DNA from: Streptomyces sp. CB01201
GTDB lineage: Bacteria > Actinomycetota > Actinomycetes > Streptomycetales > Streptomycetaceae
Length of the DNA stretch: 64,000 bases
Direction of reading: 5' to 3'
NCBI RefSeq assembly: GCF_002803085.1
Contig: NZ_NNBJ01000004.1
Location: 83,795-147,794, forward strand
In this document: positions 25,365-33,741 of the stretch, piece after piece
Layout of the letters: every line of letters begins with the position of its first letter
Numbering within the stretch: the stretch's first letter is position 1
Notes under the pieces: model-generated
Databases searched by the model: none
Told to the model about the DNA's origin: nothing
The model's input: the letters and a program-made list of their open reading frames with translations, nothing else
Position numbers and translations under genes: made by a program

Positions 25365-26633
25365 ATGGAGAAGCGTGTGAAGACGGAGAGTAAGCGGCGC
25401 AAGCAGGGTCTCGCGGCGGCGTGCGCGGTGCTCGGCGGCGTACTGGTCCTTTCTGCCTGCAACGGTGGCGGCGACAAGGGTGCCAAGGCCGACAGCTCGT
25501 CATCGGCGCAGGCCGCGGCCGACAAGGCCGCCGAGAAGGACACCTCGGACGCCAAGATCACCATCCTGCCCAAGAACGGCGCCGACAACGTCGGCATCAA
25601 CAGCGACACCAAGGTCACCGTCGCCGACGGCAAGCTGACCGAGGTGACGCTGACCTCGGCCGACGGCACCAAGGTCGACGGCAAGATATCCGCCGACGGC
25701 CTGAGCTGGGCGCCCGCCAAGGCCCTGAAGCGTTCCACCTCGTACAAGATCACGGCGACGGCGGCGGACGCGAAGTCGCGCCAGGCGCACGAGAACGCCT
25801 CCTTCAGCACCGTCTCCCCGAAGAACAGCTTCATAGGCAACTTCACGCCCGAGGACGGCTCGACCGTCGGTGTCGGTATGCCGGTGTCGATCAACTTCGA
25901 CAAGGCGATCACCAACAAGAAGGGCGTGCAGGCCAAGATCACCGTCTCCTCCAGCTCCGGCCAGGAGGTCGTCGGCCACTGGTTCGGCTCGCAGCGTCTC
26001 GACTTCCGGCCGCAGGACTACTGGAAGGAGAACTCGACCGTCACCATGAAGATGGATCTGGACGGCGTCGAGGCCTCCAACGGGATCACCGGTGTCCAGG
26101 AGAAGACGGTCACCTTCAAGATCGGCCGCAACCAGGTCTCCACCGTGGACGCGAACACCCACACCATGACCGTCACCCAGGACGGCAAGACCGTGAAGAC
26201 CATCCCGATCTCCGCGGGCTCCCCCGAACACCCCACGTACAACGGCCAGATGGTGATCTCCGAGAAGTACAAGGAGACCCGGATGAACGGTGCGACGGTC
26301 GGCTTCACCGACGACGACGGCAAGGGCGAGTACGACATCAAGGACGTGCCGCACGCCATGCGCCTGTCCGCGTCCGGCACCTTCATCCACGGCAACTACT
26401 GGGGCGCCAAGTCCATCTTCGGCAGCGCCAACACCAGCCACGGCTGCGTCGGCCTGTCCGACACCAAGGGTGCCAACGACGACGGCACCACGGCCGCCTG
26501 GTTCTACGACCACTCCATCACCGGTGACGTCGTGGTCATCAAGAACTCGCACGACAAGACGATCCAGCCGGACAACGGCCTCAACGGCTGGAACATGAGC
26601 TGGGACCAGTGGAAGGCCGGCTCCGCCGTCTGA
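25365..26633 (+). CDS. Lipoprotein L,D-transpeptidase with Ig-like domain
   Basis: The 422-residue cell-wall enzyme forms 3-3 crosslinks in peptidoglycan. It has a lipoprotein signal with lipobox LSAC (acylated Cys32) after a basic SKRRKQ stretch, then a Ser/Ala linker. Two beta-rich Ig-like (Big-type) modules follow (about 55-150 and 155-265). The YkuD catalytic domain runs to residue ~400, with FIHGNYWG and the catalytic block TSHGCVGLS (Cys361), and ends in a Trp-rich tail. This layout matches mycobacterial LdtMt2-type enzymes. ATG 25365 is used; GTG 25377, five codons later and after GGAG, is an alternative start that leaves the signal intact. Confidence 0.93.
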   Translation: MEKRVKTESKRRKQGLAAACAVLGGVLVLSACNGGGDKGAKADSSSSAQAAADKAAEKDTSDAKITILPKNGADNVGINSDTKVTVADGKLTEVTLTSADGTKVDGKISADGLSWAPAKALKRSTSYKITATAADAKSRQAHENASFSTVSPKNSFIGNFTPEDGSTVGVGMPVSINFDKAITNKKGVQAKITVSSSSGQEVVGHWFGSQRLDFRPQDYWKENSTVTMKMDLDGVEASNGITGVQEKTVTFKIGRNQVSTVDANTHTMTVTQDGKTVKTIPISAGSPEHPTYNGQMVISEKYKETRMNGATVGFTDDDGKGEYDIKDVPHAMRLSASGTFIHGNYWGAKSIFGSANTSHGCVGLSDTKGANDDGTTAAWFYDHSITGDVVVIKNSHDKTIQPDNGLNGWNMSWDQWKAGSAV

Positions 26634-26655
26634 CCGCTCCGGCACCTGCTCGGCT

Positions 26656-26677
26656 CGGGGGCCCTTCGGGGCCCCCG
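26656..26677. terminator. Terminator between L,D-transpeptidase and XRE gene
   Basis: An 8-bp stem CGGGGGCC/GGCCCCCG with a CTTCGG loop lies between convergent genes. The extra-stable tetraloop-like loop supports a termination role. Confidence 0.7.
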
Positions 26678-26687
26678 CGGCTGTTCC

Positions 26688-27545
26688 TCAGGCCGTCCGG
26701 GCCGGCTGGTCGGCGCTCCAACTGCCCAGCAGCCGCAGCGACTCCTGCGACGCGGAACCCGGCTCCGCGTGGTAGGTGACCAGGGACAGGTCGTGCGCGT
26801 CCGGCAGCTTCAGCGTCTCGTACGCCAGCGTCAGCTCGCCCACCACCGGGTGGCGCAGCCGCTTGACGCCATGGCCCTTGTCGGCGACCGTGTGGGCCGC
26901 CCACATCGTGCGGAACTCCTCGCTCTTGACCGACAACTCGCCGATCAAGGACGTCAGTTGGGGGTCGTCCGGATAGCATCCGGCACCCAGCCGCAGCACG
27001 CTCACCATGTCGACGGCCTTGCTGTGCCAGTCCACGTACAGCGAGCGCGACGCCGGATCGAGGAACACCTGGCGCGCCAAGTTCCTTTCCTGCGGCGGCA
27101 GTTGGGACATGTCGCCGAACAGGGCCGCAGCCATCCGGTTCCAGCCCAGGATGTCCAGGCGCGGGCCCACGATGTAGGCGGGCACGCCCTCCATGGCGTC
27201 GATCAGCTGCTGGAGCGCCGGGCGCACCTGGTGGGGCTTGCAGGCCGCGGCACGCTTCTTCTTCGCCTTGCCCTTCGCCACGTGGGTGAGGTGGTTCTGC
27301 TCGGTCTCGCTCAGGCGCAGCACCCGCCCGATCGCCTCCAGGACCTCCACCGAGACGTTCTGCGCGTTGCCCTGCTCCAGGCGCGTGTAGTACGCCACCG
27401 ACACCCCGGCCAGCTGCGCCAGCTCCTCCCGGCGCAGCCCCGGCACCCGGCGGTGGCGCCCGTGGTCGGGCAGCCCCACGTCCTCCGGCTTCAGCCGGGC
27501 CCGGCGGGAGCGGAGGAATTCACTGAGTTCGGCGCGCTGGTCCAT
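26688..27545 (-). CDS. XRE-family regulator with MmyB-like ligand domain
   Basis: The 285-residue regulator has an XRE helix-turn-helix at about residues 5-75 (ELSEFLRSRRARLKPEDVGL, GLRREELAQLAGVSVAYYTRLEQGN). A MmyB-like PAS-type ligand-binding domain follows from ~105 (QQLIDAMEGVPAYIVGPRLDI, GWNRMAAALFGDM). Members of this group often control an adjacent oxidoreductase and may sense fatty-acid-like ligands. It is divergently transcribed from the alcohol dehydrogenase gene with a 160-bp spacer. The spacer contains a 9-bp inverted repeat (27580-27625), the likely shared operator. Confidence 0.92.
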   Translation of the reverse strand: MDQRAELSEFLRSRRARLKPEDVGLPDHGRHRRVPGLRREELAQLAGVSVAYYTRLEQGNAQNVSVEVLEAIGRVLRLSETEQNHLTHVAKGKAKKKRAAACKPHQVRPALQQLIDAMEGVPAYIVGPRLDILGWNRMAAALFGDMSQLPPQERNLARQVFLDPASRSLYVDWHSKAVDMVSVLRLGAGCYPDDPQLTSLIGELSVKSEEFRTMWAAHTVADKGHGVKRLRHPVVGELTLAYETLKLPDAHDLSLVTYHAEPGSASQESLRLLGSWSADQPARTA

Positions 27546-27579
27546 GACACCCCAGTATCCGCGCCCGGAGGTGTGGGCG

Positions 27580-27625
27580 TACGACCAGAAGCCTGACCCT
27601 GCCAGTAGTACGCACGCTGGTCGTA
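27580..27625. promoter_or_regulatory. Inverted repeat TACGACCAG...CTGGTCGTA
   Basis: Perfect 9-bp arms (27580-27588 and 27617-27625) are separated by 28 bp, between the XRE regulator and alcohol dehydrogenase genes. This suggests two half-sites or looping by the divergently encoded regulator. Confidence 0.5.
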
Positions 27626-27705
27626 GGCAGAACAGGGGCCTGGGTGGCCGGCGGAAACTCGGGCAGGCTGGACCGCGTACCCCAAAGATCTGAGGAGACC
27701 GGCAC

Positions 27706-28743
27706 ATGACCACCGTCGCCGCCTACGCCGCCCCCGCCGCCAAGGCCCCCCTGGAGCGCACCACCATCGAGCGCCGTCCGGTGGGCCCGAACGACGTGCT
27801 CATCGACATCAAGTACGCCGGTATCTGCCACTCCGACATCCACCAGGCGAACGAGGGCTGGGGCGAGGCCATCTTCCCGATGGTGCCCGGCCACGAGATA
27901 GCCGGTGTGATCACCGAGGTCGGCTCGGACGTCACCAGGTTCAAGGTCGGCGACCGCGCGGGCGTCGGCTGCTTCGTCGACTCCTGTGGGAAGTGCGAGG
28001 CCTGCCGCTCCGGGCAGAACCAGTTCTGCGAGGACGGCGTCTCCACGTACAACGCCATCGGCCGGGACGGCAAGCCCGCCTACGGCGGATACTCCACGCA
28101 CATCGTCGTGGACGCGGACCACACCCTGCGCATCCCCGACAGCATCCCGCTGGACGTCGCGGCCCCGCTGCTGTGCGCCGGCATCACCCTGTACTCGCCG
28201 CTCAAGCGCTGGCAGGCGGGCCCCGGCAAGAAGGTCGCCATCCTCGGGCTCGGCGGCCTCGGCCACATGGGCGTCAAGATCGCGCACGCGATGGGTGCCG
28301 AGGTGACCGTGCTCAGCCAGACGCTGCGCAAGAAGGACGACGGCCTCAAGCTGGGCGCCGACCACTACTACGCGACCAGCGACGAGGACACCTTCCAGCA
28401 GCTCGCGGGCTCCCTCGACCTGATCGTCTCCACCGTGTCCGCCCCGCTGGACCTGGGCGCGTACCTCTCGCTCCTGAAGGCCGGCGGCGCGTTCGTGAAC
28501 GTGGGCGCCCCCGAGGAGCCGAACTCGCTCAACATGTTCGGCCTCATCGGCGGCAACAAGATCCTGGCCGGCTCGATGATCGGCAGCATCGACGAGACCC
28601 AGGAGATGCTCGACTTCTGCGCCGAGCACAACCTGGGCGCCGAGATCGAGCTGATCCGCGCGGACCAGATCAACGAGGCGTACGCGCGGGTGCTGGCCAG
28701 CGATGTCCGCTACCGGTTCGTGATCGACACGGCAACGATCTGA
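27706..28743 (+). CDS. Zinc-dependent NAD(P) alcohol dehydrogenase (YahK/CAD-like)
   Basis: The 345-residue medium-chain dehydrogenase probably reduces aldehydes with NADPH. It has the catalytic-zinc region [15 protein letters not shown] and [12 protein letters not shown]. The structural-zinc cysteines are [15 protein letters not shown], and the Rossmann motif is GLGGLGHMG. The sequence [16 protein letters not shown] is typical of the YahK/cinnamyl-alcohol-dehydrogenase subgroup. The start follows GAGGAGACC. It is divergent from, and probably controlled by, the XRE/MmyB-type gene. Confidence 0.93.
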   Translation: MTTVAAYAAPAAKAPLERTTIERRPVGPNDVLIDIKYAGICHSDIHQANEGWGEAIFPMVPGHEIAGVITEVGSDVTRFKVGDRAGVGCFVDSCGKCEACRSGQNQFCEDGVSTYNAIGRDGKPAYGGYSTHIVVDADHTLRIPDSIPLDVAAPLLCAGITLYSPLKRWQAGPGKKVAILGLGGLGHMGVKIAHAMGAEVTVLSQTLRKKDDGLKLGADHYYATSDEDTFQQLAGSLDLIVSTVSAPLDLGAYLSLLKAGGAFVNVGAPEEPNSLNMFGLIGGNKILAGSMIGSIDETQEMLDFCAEHNLGAEIELIRADQINEAYARVLASDVRYRFVIDTATI

Positions 28744-28823
28744 CCGCACGAACCCGGACCCCGATCCGGGCCCTGCCCCCCGGCACGTCCGGGCTCCGCC
28801 CCGGCCAGTCCGGGCATTGATCA

Positions 28824-28857
28824 CGGCCCCGGAGGCACCCCCCTGCCTCCGGGGCCG
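28824..28857. terminator. Alcohol dehydrogenase terminator
   Basis: A perfect 14-bp stem (28824-28837 with 28844-28857) with a six-C loop lies 80 bp after the alcohol dehydrogenase stop. Confidence 0.85.
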
Positions 28858-28885
28858 TTCGCGTGCCCGGTCCGCCCGCCCCCCC

Positions 28886-28902
28886 ATTACCTCTGGGGTA
28901 AT
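28886..28902. promoter_or_regulatory. Inverted repeat ATTACC-n5-GGTAAT
   Basis: Perfect 6-bp arms lie 69 bp upstream of the DUF1330 gene. The AT-rich arms stand out against the local GC background, as expected of an operator or of a site overlapping a promoter. Confidence 0.45.
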
Positions 28903-28970
28903 CGACCCGGCCCGGCGGCCCTGGACATGATCGGACCGTTCGTACGGAGGAGCGTCACCAGGAGGACACC

Positions 28971-29318
28971 ATGACCGCGTACGCCATCGGCAACCTGCGC
29001 CCGCCGGCCCGCCCGCACGAGGAGGTCTTCACCTACATGGAGCGCATCCAGCCCACCCTGGACCCCTTCGACGGCCGTTTCCTGGTGCACAACGCACCGC
29101 TGGAGGTACGCGAGGGCGAATGGCCCGAGGCGCTGGTCATCATCGGCTTCCCGACCATCGAGAAGGCCAGGGCCTGGTACGACTCGCCCGCCTACCAGGC
29201 CCTGATCCCCCTGCGTGCCGACCACATCCCGGGCGATGTGGTCCTGGTCGACGGGGTCGGCCCGGACTACGACCCGGGACGGACGGCGGCGGCACTGCGG
29301 TCATCGGCTGCCGGATAG
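28971..29318 (+). CDS. DUF1330-family protein
   Basis: The 115-residue dimeric alpha/beta-barrel (ferredoxin-like) protein matches DUF1330. The conserved blocks are YAIGNLRPPARPHEEVFTYM, GEWPEALVIIGFPTIEKARAWYDSPAYQAL and IPLRADHIPGDVVLVDGV. The biochemical role of the family is not established. AGGAGG precedes the ATG by 5 nt. An ATTACC/GGTAAT operator candidate lies upstream. Its 3' end overlaps a degraded coding fragment on the other strand. Confidence 0.85.
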   Translation: MTAYAIGNLRPPARPHEEVFTYMERIQPTLDPFDGRFLVHNAPLEVREGEWPEALVIIGFPTIEKARAWYDSPAYQALIPLRADHIPGDVVLVDGVGPDYDPGRTAAALRSSAAG

Positions 29319-29470
29319 ACCCGCTCGGCAGGCAACAGGGCCCGGGCGGCGTCGAGTTGGCCGTCCCGTACGAGCGCGTGGACGCGGTGTGCGAGTGGGG
29401 TCACATCGCGGATCCCGACGATCCACTCGTCCGCGTACCGCCGCACCGCGCTTCGACTCCCGCCGCGTCC
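29267..29470 (-). pseudogene. Coding remnant, possibly EfeO/imelysin-like C-terminal fragment
   Basis: About 65 codons on the minus strand show strong third-position G/C bias. They encode a helical segment (RYADEWIVGIRDVTPLAHRV, ALVRDGQLDAARALLPAERV) and end at a stop inside the DUF1330 gene. Upstream the frame runs into Pro/Arg-rich repeat-derived sequence with no start or family content, so the 5' part appears lost. The pattern DG-L-AA-ALLPAERV is reminiscent of the EfeO/imelysin helical repeat, but the resemblance is weak. It may also be a chance frame. Confidence 0.3.
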
Positions 29471-29848
29471 GCGCCCCCAATGGCTGGGTGGCGGGGGCTG
29501 GTGGCATGTGCCGATCCGCCGCTTCGGCACGACTGTCCGGGGCGCTGTGGGGGCGGGTCCCGCACCAACCCCGTTAGGGGCGCGGGGAACTGCGCGACCA
29601 GCCCCGCACGGTCCGCGGCTGAACTCGCATACGCGGGAGCGGTGGTTTTCGGCTCGCACAGGCGTAGGGGGTGCTTCCGCATGACGTGAGTTCGGGTGCG
29701 GCTCCGTCGGGGGCCGTTCGCGCAGTTCCCCGCGCCCCTGCCGGGGCTGGGGTGGGCCTCCCCTGCGTGCTCTGGCAGGACCGCTGCGGCTAGCGAATAT
29801 CGGCGGCCCTGTCGCCCCGGGGGAGCAGGGCCGGGGCGGCGGGCGGGG
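29471..29848. repeat. Noncoding block with two inverted copies of the 20-bp repeat
   Basis: No gene is visible. A minus-oriented copy of the 20-bp repeat (29577-29596) and a plus-oriented copy (29719-29738) face each other 122 bp apart. The surrounding short frames translate to Pro/Ala/Arg-rich sequence without family content. Confidence 0.7.
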
Positions 29849-30034
29849 CTAGTGGCGCCGGGTGCGGCCCGGATGGGGATGGTGGCGGATCTCCACATCC
29901 GCGTCCGTGGCCGCCGAGAAGTCCCCCCGCCCGCGTGCGGCCCGCCGCCGTACCGCCATCTCCGCACACACCGCGCACCCGGGCGCGGGTTTCGGCGGCG
30001 CGTGCGGAAGCCTCAGGTGCACGGGTCCCCCCAT
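29849..30034 (-). CDS. Small CxxC protein, conserved Streptomyces type
   Basis: This 61-residue protein has a CxxC pair (PGCAVCAEM) in a basic context, then GDFSAATDADVEIRHHPH and a basic end. I recall many short Streptomyces proteins with a GC-VC...RGD-S-ATD-NVEIR-HPH pattern, often near XRE/DUF397 genes; their function is unknown. GAGGAC lies 5 nt before ATG 30034. GTG 30022 after GGGGGG is an alternative start. The surrounding region is repeat-rich, so it may be an isolated survivor. Confidence 0.55.
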   Translation of the reverse strand: MGGPVHLRLPHAPPKPAPGCAVCAEMAVRRRAARGRGDFSAATDADVEIRHHPHPGRTRRH

Positions 30035-30257
30035 GGTCGTCCTCGGATCGCTCACGCCTACCGCCCATCCGCCCGAACAGCTCGTACCCGAGCCATTCAC
30101 CCCGACGACCGGCCCGCCCGCGACCGCCCGACCCCCTTCGCCGCACAACGTCACCCGTCCACGCGGCCGGGCTACTCCAGGAAGGGCAACCGGGGGCAGC
30201 AGGAAAGCGGGGCACCGGCGTCATGCCGGTGCCCCGCAGTCGCTTCGGAGGGCGTCC

Positions 30258-30923
30258 TCAGCCCTCGGCCCTGGCCACACCGATCGGGCAGGAGACCCCC
30301 GTGCCCCCGATCCCGCAGTACCCGGCCGGGTTCTTGTCCAGGTACTGCTGGTGATACGGCTCGGCGGCGTAGAACGTGCGGCCCTGCGCGGGGAGGAGTT
30401 CCGTGGTGATCGTGCCGTAGCCCGAGCCCGTCAGGACCTTCTGGTAGGACGCGCGGGAGGCCTGGGCGGTGGCTTCCTGGGCGGGGGTGTGGGTGTAGAT
30501 CGCGGAGCGGTACTGGGTGCCCACGTCGTTGCCCTGGCGGAAGCCCTGGGTCGGGTCGTGGTTCTCCCAGAACACCTTCAGGAGCTGCTCGTACGAGACG
30601 AGGGCGGGGTCGTAGACCACGCGCACCGCCTCGGTGTGGCCGGTCAGGCCCGAGCAGACCTCGTCGTACGCGGGGTTCACCGTGCTGCCGCCCTGGTAGC
30701 CGACCAGGGTCGTCCAGACGCCCGGCGTCTGCCAGAACTTGCGCTCGGCGCCCCAGAAGCAGCCCATGCCGAAGTCCGCGACCTCCAGGCCCGCCGGGTA
30801 GGGGCCGGCCAGCGGGTTGCCGAGGACCGTGTGCCGCGAGGGCAGGGTGAATTCGGGCTCCGGGCGTCCCTTGAGGGCCTGCTCGGGGGTGGGCAGCTCG
30901 GGCGTGCGGCGGCCGAAGATCAT
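30258..30923 (-). CDS. msrA: Peptide-methionine (S)-S-oxide reductase MsrA
   Basis: The 221-residue enzyme repairs methionine-S-sulfoxide in proteins using thioredoxin. It has the catalytic block [14 protein letters not shown], followed by [36 protein letters not shown] and a C-terminal Cys-containing tail ([15 protein letters not shown]) with resolving cysteines. The N-terminal ~45 residues ([20 protein letters not shown]) are the usual streptomycete extension. GAGGAG lies 8 nt before the ATG. Confidence 0.96.
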   Translation of the reverse strand: MIFGRRTPELPTPEQALKGRPEPEFTLPSRHTVLGNPLAGPYPAGLEVADFGMGCFWGAERKFWQTPGVWTTLVGYQGGSTVNPAYDEVCSGLTGHTEAVRVVYDPALVSYEQLLKVFWENHDPTQGFRQGNDVGTQYRSAIYTHTPAQEATAQASRASYQKVLTGSGYGTITTELLPAQGRTFYAAEPYHQQYLDKNPAGYCGIGGTGVSCPIGVARAEG

Positions 30924-31082
30924 CGGGGGCTCCTCGGAAAGATTGGTTGCCCAGGGGTAACGCGCCGGGCCGCCCGGAGATTCCGGGGCCCGGGGGTGGG
31001 TGCGGGCCCGAATCCCGAATGCGGGTGCGGGTGCGCGCGGGCCGGGCGTCGGCGCGGTAGCAGTAGGGGAGCTACGGGGCCG

Positions 31083-32195
31083 CTACGGCCGCCGCAGCGT
31101 TGCCGGGCTGCCCCCGTTCGCCTCGTACCCCGCGACCGCGAGCGCCCGGCACACGGCGTACGTCGCCGCCGGGTCCTCGGAGACCGTCCAGGGGACCGCG
31201 CCGACATAGCCGTCCAGGGCGACGAACTGGTCCATCGACTCCGCCCAGCGTTCGCCGCGCACCAGGAAGAAGACGAGGAGGTGGCGGACCAGGGGGAGCA
31301 CCGGGTCGTCGGCGCGGGCCTGGTGGACGGCGTGCAGGGCGCCCTCCATCGCGCGGCTCACCACGGCCGTGCCGAAGAAGTCCGAGACGAGGACGACATC
31401 AGGGATGTGCTCGTACACCGCGAACAGGGGGAGCGCGGAGAGCAGGGAGCCGCGCGGGGCGCGGGCCGCGGCCGCCGTCGCGAACTCGTCCGCCTGGGCG
31501 CGCGAGCCGTGCCACTTCTCGCAGTGGTAGTGCAGGGCCGCGAGATGCGCGCCCATGTGGTGCGGGGCGCGGTCCATGACCTTGGCCCACAGCTGGTCGA
31601 ACTCGGGCCGCGGATAGGCCAGTCCACGCGCCACCGCGAGTTCGGTGATGTACGGGACCGGGTCGCCCGGGGCGAGCAGCGCGGCCTCGCCGCAGACCGT
31701 GCGGGCCTCCTCCAGGATGATGCGGAAGTCGTCGTGGCCGACGGACGAGGACCGCCAGGCCTGCTGGACCAGGAACTCCGCGTGCACCTGCGCCGCGCCC
31801 GCGTCCTTCGGCGCCTCGGAGCGCCACTTGCGCAGCCAGGCCCCGCCGACGCCGGGGCGCTGGGCCAGTTCCAGGGAGGCCGCGCCCGCGAAGGCCTGGA
31901 CGCGCTGCCAGCGCCGCTCGCCCTCCTTCGGGGTCTCGGCGAGGAGGCGCTGGGCCGGCTTCCAGTCCTGGGTGTGCTGCACCACCGCGAGCACGTCGAG
32001 GAGGTCCTGGTCGGGGCCGGGCATGCGGACGTCCAGCTCCTCCTGGAGCGCGAAGCCGTAGGCCGCCGGGTCGGCGGCGTCGGGTGAGCCGGGCCGTGCC
32101 AGCTGGATGCCGCCGCCCCGGCGGAACACGAACCGGACGACGAGCGCGGTGAGTGCGCCCAGCACGAGCAGCGTCCACAGAATCTCCATGTCCAC
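31083..32195 (-). CDS. Membrane-anchored hypothetical protein
   Basis: The 370-residue protein has a single N-terminal transmembrane helix (ILWTLLVLGALTALVVRFVF), followed by a long soluble region of helical repeats. The region is rich in Trp, Ala and Glu (GPDQDLLDVLAVVQHTQDW, WLRKWRSEAPKDAG, LAALHYHCEKWHGSRAQAD). The helical spacing suggests a TPR-like scaffold of the DUF4034 type, but I cannot assign it firmly. GTG 32195 is used; ATG 32189 two codons later is equally possible. It is divergent from the trans-sulfuration gene. Confidence 0.75.
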   Translation of the reverse strand: MDMEILWTLLVLGALTALVVRFVFRRGGGIQLARPGSPDAADPAAYGFALQEELDVRMPGPDQDLLDVLAVVQHTQDWKPAQRLLAETPKEGERRWQRVQAFAGAASLELAQRPGVGGAWLRKWRSEAPKDAGAAQVHAEFLVQQAWRSSSVGHDDFRIILEEARTVCGEAALLAPGDPVPYITELAVARGLAYPRPEFDQLWAKVMDRAPHHMGAHLAALHYHCEKWHGSRAQADEFATAAAARAPRGSLLSALPLFAVYEHIPDVVLVSDFFGTAVVSRAMEGALHAVHQARADDPVLPLVRHLLVFFLVRGERWAESMDQFVALDGYVGAVPWTVSEDPAATYAVCRALAVAGYEANGGSPATLRRP

Positions 32196-32293
32196 CAGCG
32201 AACCAGACCGCGCCCCGATGTGGCGAACCCGACCGTGCGGGACCGCCCGAGGATGGGGTGAACGGGGTGAGCCGACGAACTAGGCTCGGGGCC

Positions 32294-33448
32294 ATGAGCC
32301 ACGAGCACCTCGACAAGAGCTTCGAGACCATCGCGATCCACGCGGGCAACACCGCCGATCCGCTGACCGGGGCGGTCGTACCGCCGATCTACCAGGTCTC
32401 CACGTACAAGCAGGACGGCGTCGGCGGTCTCCGCGGCGGCTACGAGTACAGCCGCAGCGCGAACCCGACGCGGACCGCGCTCGAAGAGAACCTGGCGGCC
32501 CTCGAAGGCGGCCGCCGCGGCCTCGCCTTCGCCTCCGGGCTCGCCGCCGAGGACTGCCTGCTGCGTACGCTGCTCGCGCCCGGTGACCACGTGGTGATCC
32601 CGAACGACGCCTATGGCGGCACGTTCCGCCTCTTCGCCAAGGTCGTCTCGCGCTGGGGCGTCGAGTGGTCGGTCGCCGACACCTCCGACCCGGCGTCGGT
32701 GCGGGCCGCGATCACCCCGCGCACGAAGGTCGTCTGGGTGGAGACGCCCTCCAACCCGCTGCTCGGGATCACCGACATCGCGGCCGTCGCCGAGGTCGCC
32801 TCGACCGCCGGCGCCAAGCTCGTCGTCGACAACACCTTCGCGAGCCCCTACCTCCAGCAGCCGCTGTCGCTCGGCGCGGACGTCGTCGTGCACTCCCTGA
32901 CCAAGTACATGGGCGGGCACTCGGACGTCGTGGGCGGCGCGCTGGTCACCAACTCGGCCGAGATCGGCGAGGAGTTGGCGTACCACCAGAACGCGATGGG
33001 CGCGGTCGCCGGGCCCTTCGACTCCTGGCTGGTGCTGCGCGGCATCAAGACGCTTCCGGTGCGCATGGACCGGCACAGCGAGAACGCGGGCAAGGTCGCC
33101 GAGATGCTGACCCGGCACGCCAAGGTCACCCAGGTCCTGTACCCGGGGCTGCCCGAGCACCCCGGCCACGACATCGCGGCCAAGCAGATGCGGGCCTTCG
33201 GCGGCATGGTCTCCTTCCGCGTCGAGGGCGGCGAGCAGGCGGCGGTGGACGTCTGCAACCGCACGAAGCTGTTCACGCTCGGTGAGTCCCTCGGCGGCGT
33301 CGAGTCGCTGATCGAGCACCCGGGCCGCATGACGCACGCCAGCGTCGCGGGCTCGGCCCTGGAGGTCCCGGCGGACCTGGTCCGCGTCTCGGTGGGCATC
33401 GAGAACGCGGACGACCTGCTCGCCGACCTCCAGCAGGCGCTCGGCTAG
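32294..33448 (+). CDS. Cystathionine gamma-synthase/lyase family PLP enzyme
   Basis: The 384-residue trans-sulfuration enzyme has the PLP Lys204 in VVHSLTKYMGGHSDVVGG. It also has YEYSRSANPTRTALEENLAALE with the PLP-phosphate Tyr/Arg from the neighbouring subunit, and ETPSNPLLGITDIAAVAEVA. The C-terminal specificity stretch is FTLGESLGGVESLIEHPGRMTHAS. Whether it makes cystathionine from an acylated homoserine (MetB) or cleaves it (lyase) cannot be read safely from sequence; annotations in Streptomyces use both. It stands alone with its own ATG after GGGGCC. Confidence 0.92.
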   Translation: MSHEHLDKSFETIAIHAGNTADPLTGAVVPPIYQVSTYKQDGVGGLRGGYEYSRSANPTRTALEENLAALEGGRRGLAFASGLAAEDCLLRTLLAPGDHVVIPNDAYGGTFRLFAKVVSRWGVEWSVADTSDPASVRAAITPRTKVVWVETPSNPLLGITDIAAVAEVASTAGAKLVVDNTFASPYLQQPLSLGADVVVHSLTKYMGGHSDVVGGALVTNSAEIGEELAYHQNAMGAVAGPFDSWLVLRGIKTLPVRMDRHSENAGKVAEMLTRHAKVTQVLYPGLPEHPGHDIAAKQMRAFGGMVSFRVEGGEQAAVDVCNRTKLFTLGESLGGVESLIEHPGRMTHASVAGSALEVPADLVRVSVGIENADDLLADLQQALG

Positions 33449-33455
33449 GGAGTTG

Positions 33456-33710
33456 TCACAGCCCGTCGACGGGTGGCGTCACCGTGGACGGTGGCGCCAC
33501 CCAGGGCTGGACCGTCGCGGCCCACACCGCGAAGACGATCACGGCCGCCATGAGCAGCAGCCACATCAGACGCCGTGCGATACGGCGCCGGTGCAGCATG
33601 CGAAGGCCCAACTCGGCCGCGCGGTCGGCGAGTTCGACGGGCACGACCGGGTGGGCCCCGCTCTCCAAGAGGTGGCGGACCTCGGCGGTCTTGCGGTCGG
33701 GCGTGCTCAT
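33456..33710 (-). CDS. Small single-pass membrane protein downstream of a sigma-like gene
   Basis: The 84-residue protein has a soluble helical N half (TAEVRHLLESGAHPVVPVELADRAAELGLR), a basic stop, one transmembrane helix (LMWLLLMAAVIVFAVWAAT) and a short Pro-rich outer tail. The N half resembles the cytoplasmic part of short anti-sigma-like proteins, but there is no zinc HxxxCxxC motif. GGGAGG precedes the ATG. It lies 31 bp after the sigma-factor-like gene, so the two probably form an operon and may interact. Confidence 0.72.
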   Translation of the reverse strand: MSTPDRKTAEVRHLLESGAHPVVPVELADRAAELGLRMLHRRRIARRLMWLLLMAAVIVFAVWAATVQPWVAPPSTVTPPVDGL

Positions 33711-33741
33711 ACGGCCTCCCGTGCCGGAATCCCGGGCCGGT

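Noticed and set aside
29401..29967. 188-codon minus-strand frame with repeated AQFPAP segments
   Set aside because: The protein text is the translation of interspersed DNA repeats (CGCAGTTCCCCGCGCC), not a conserved protein.
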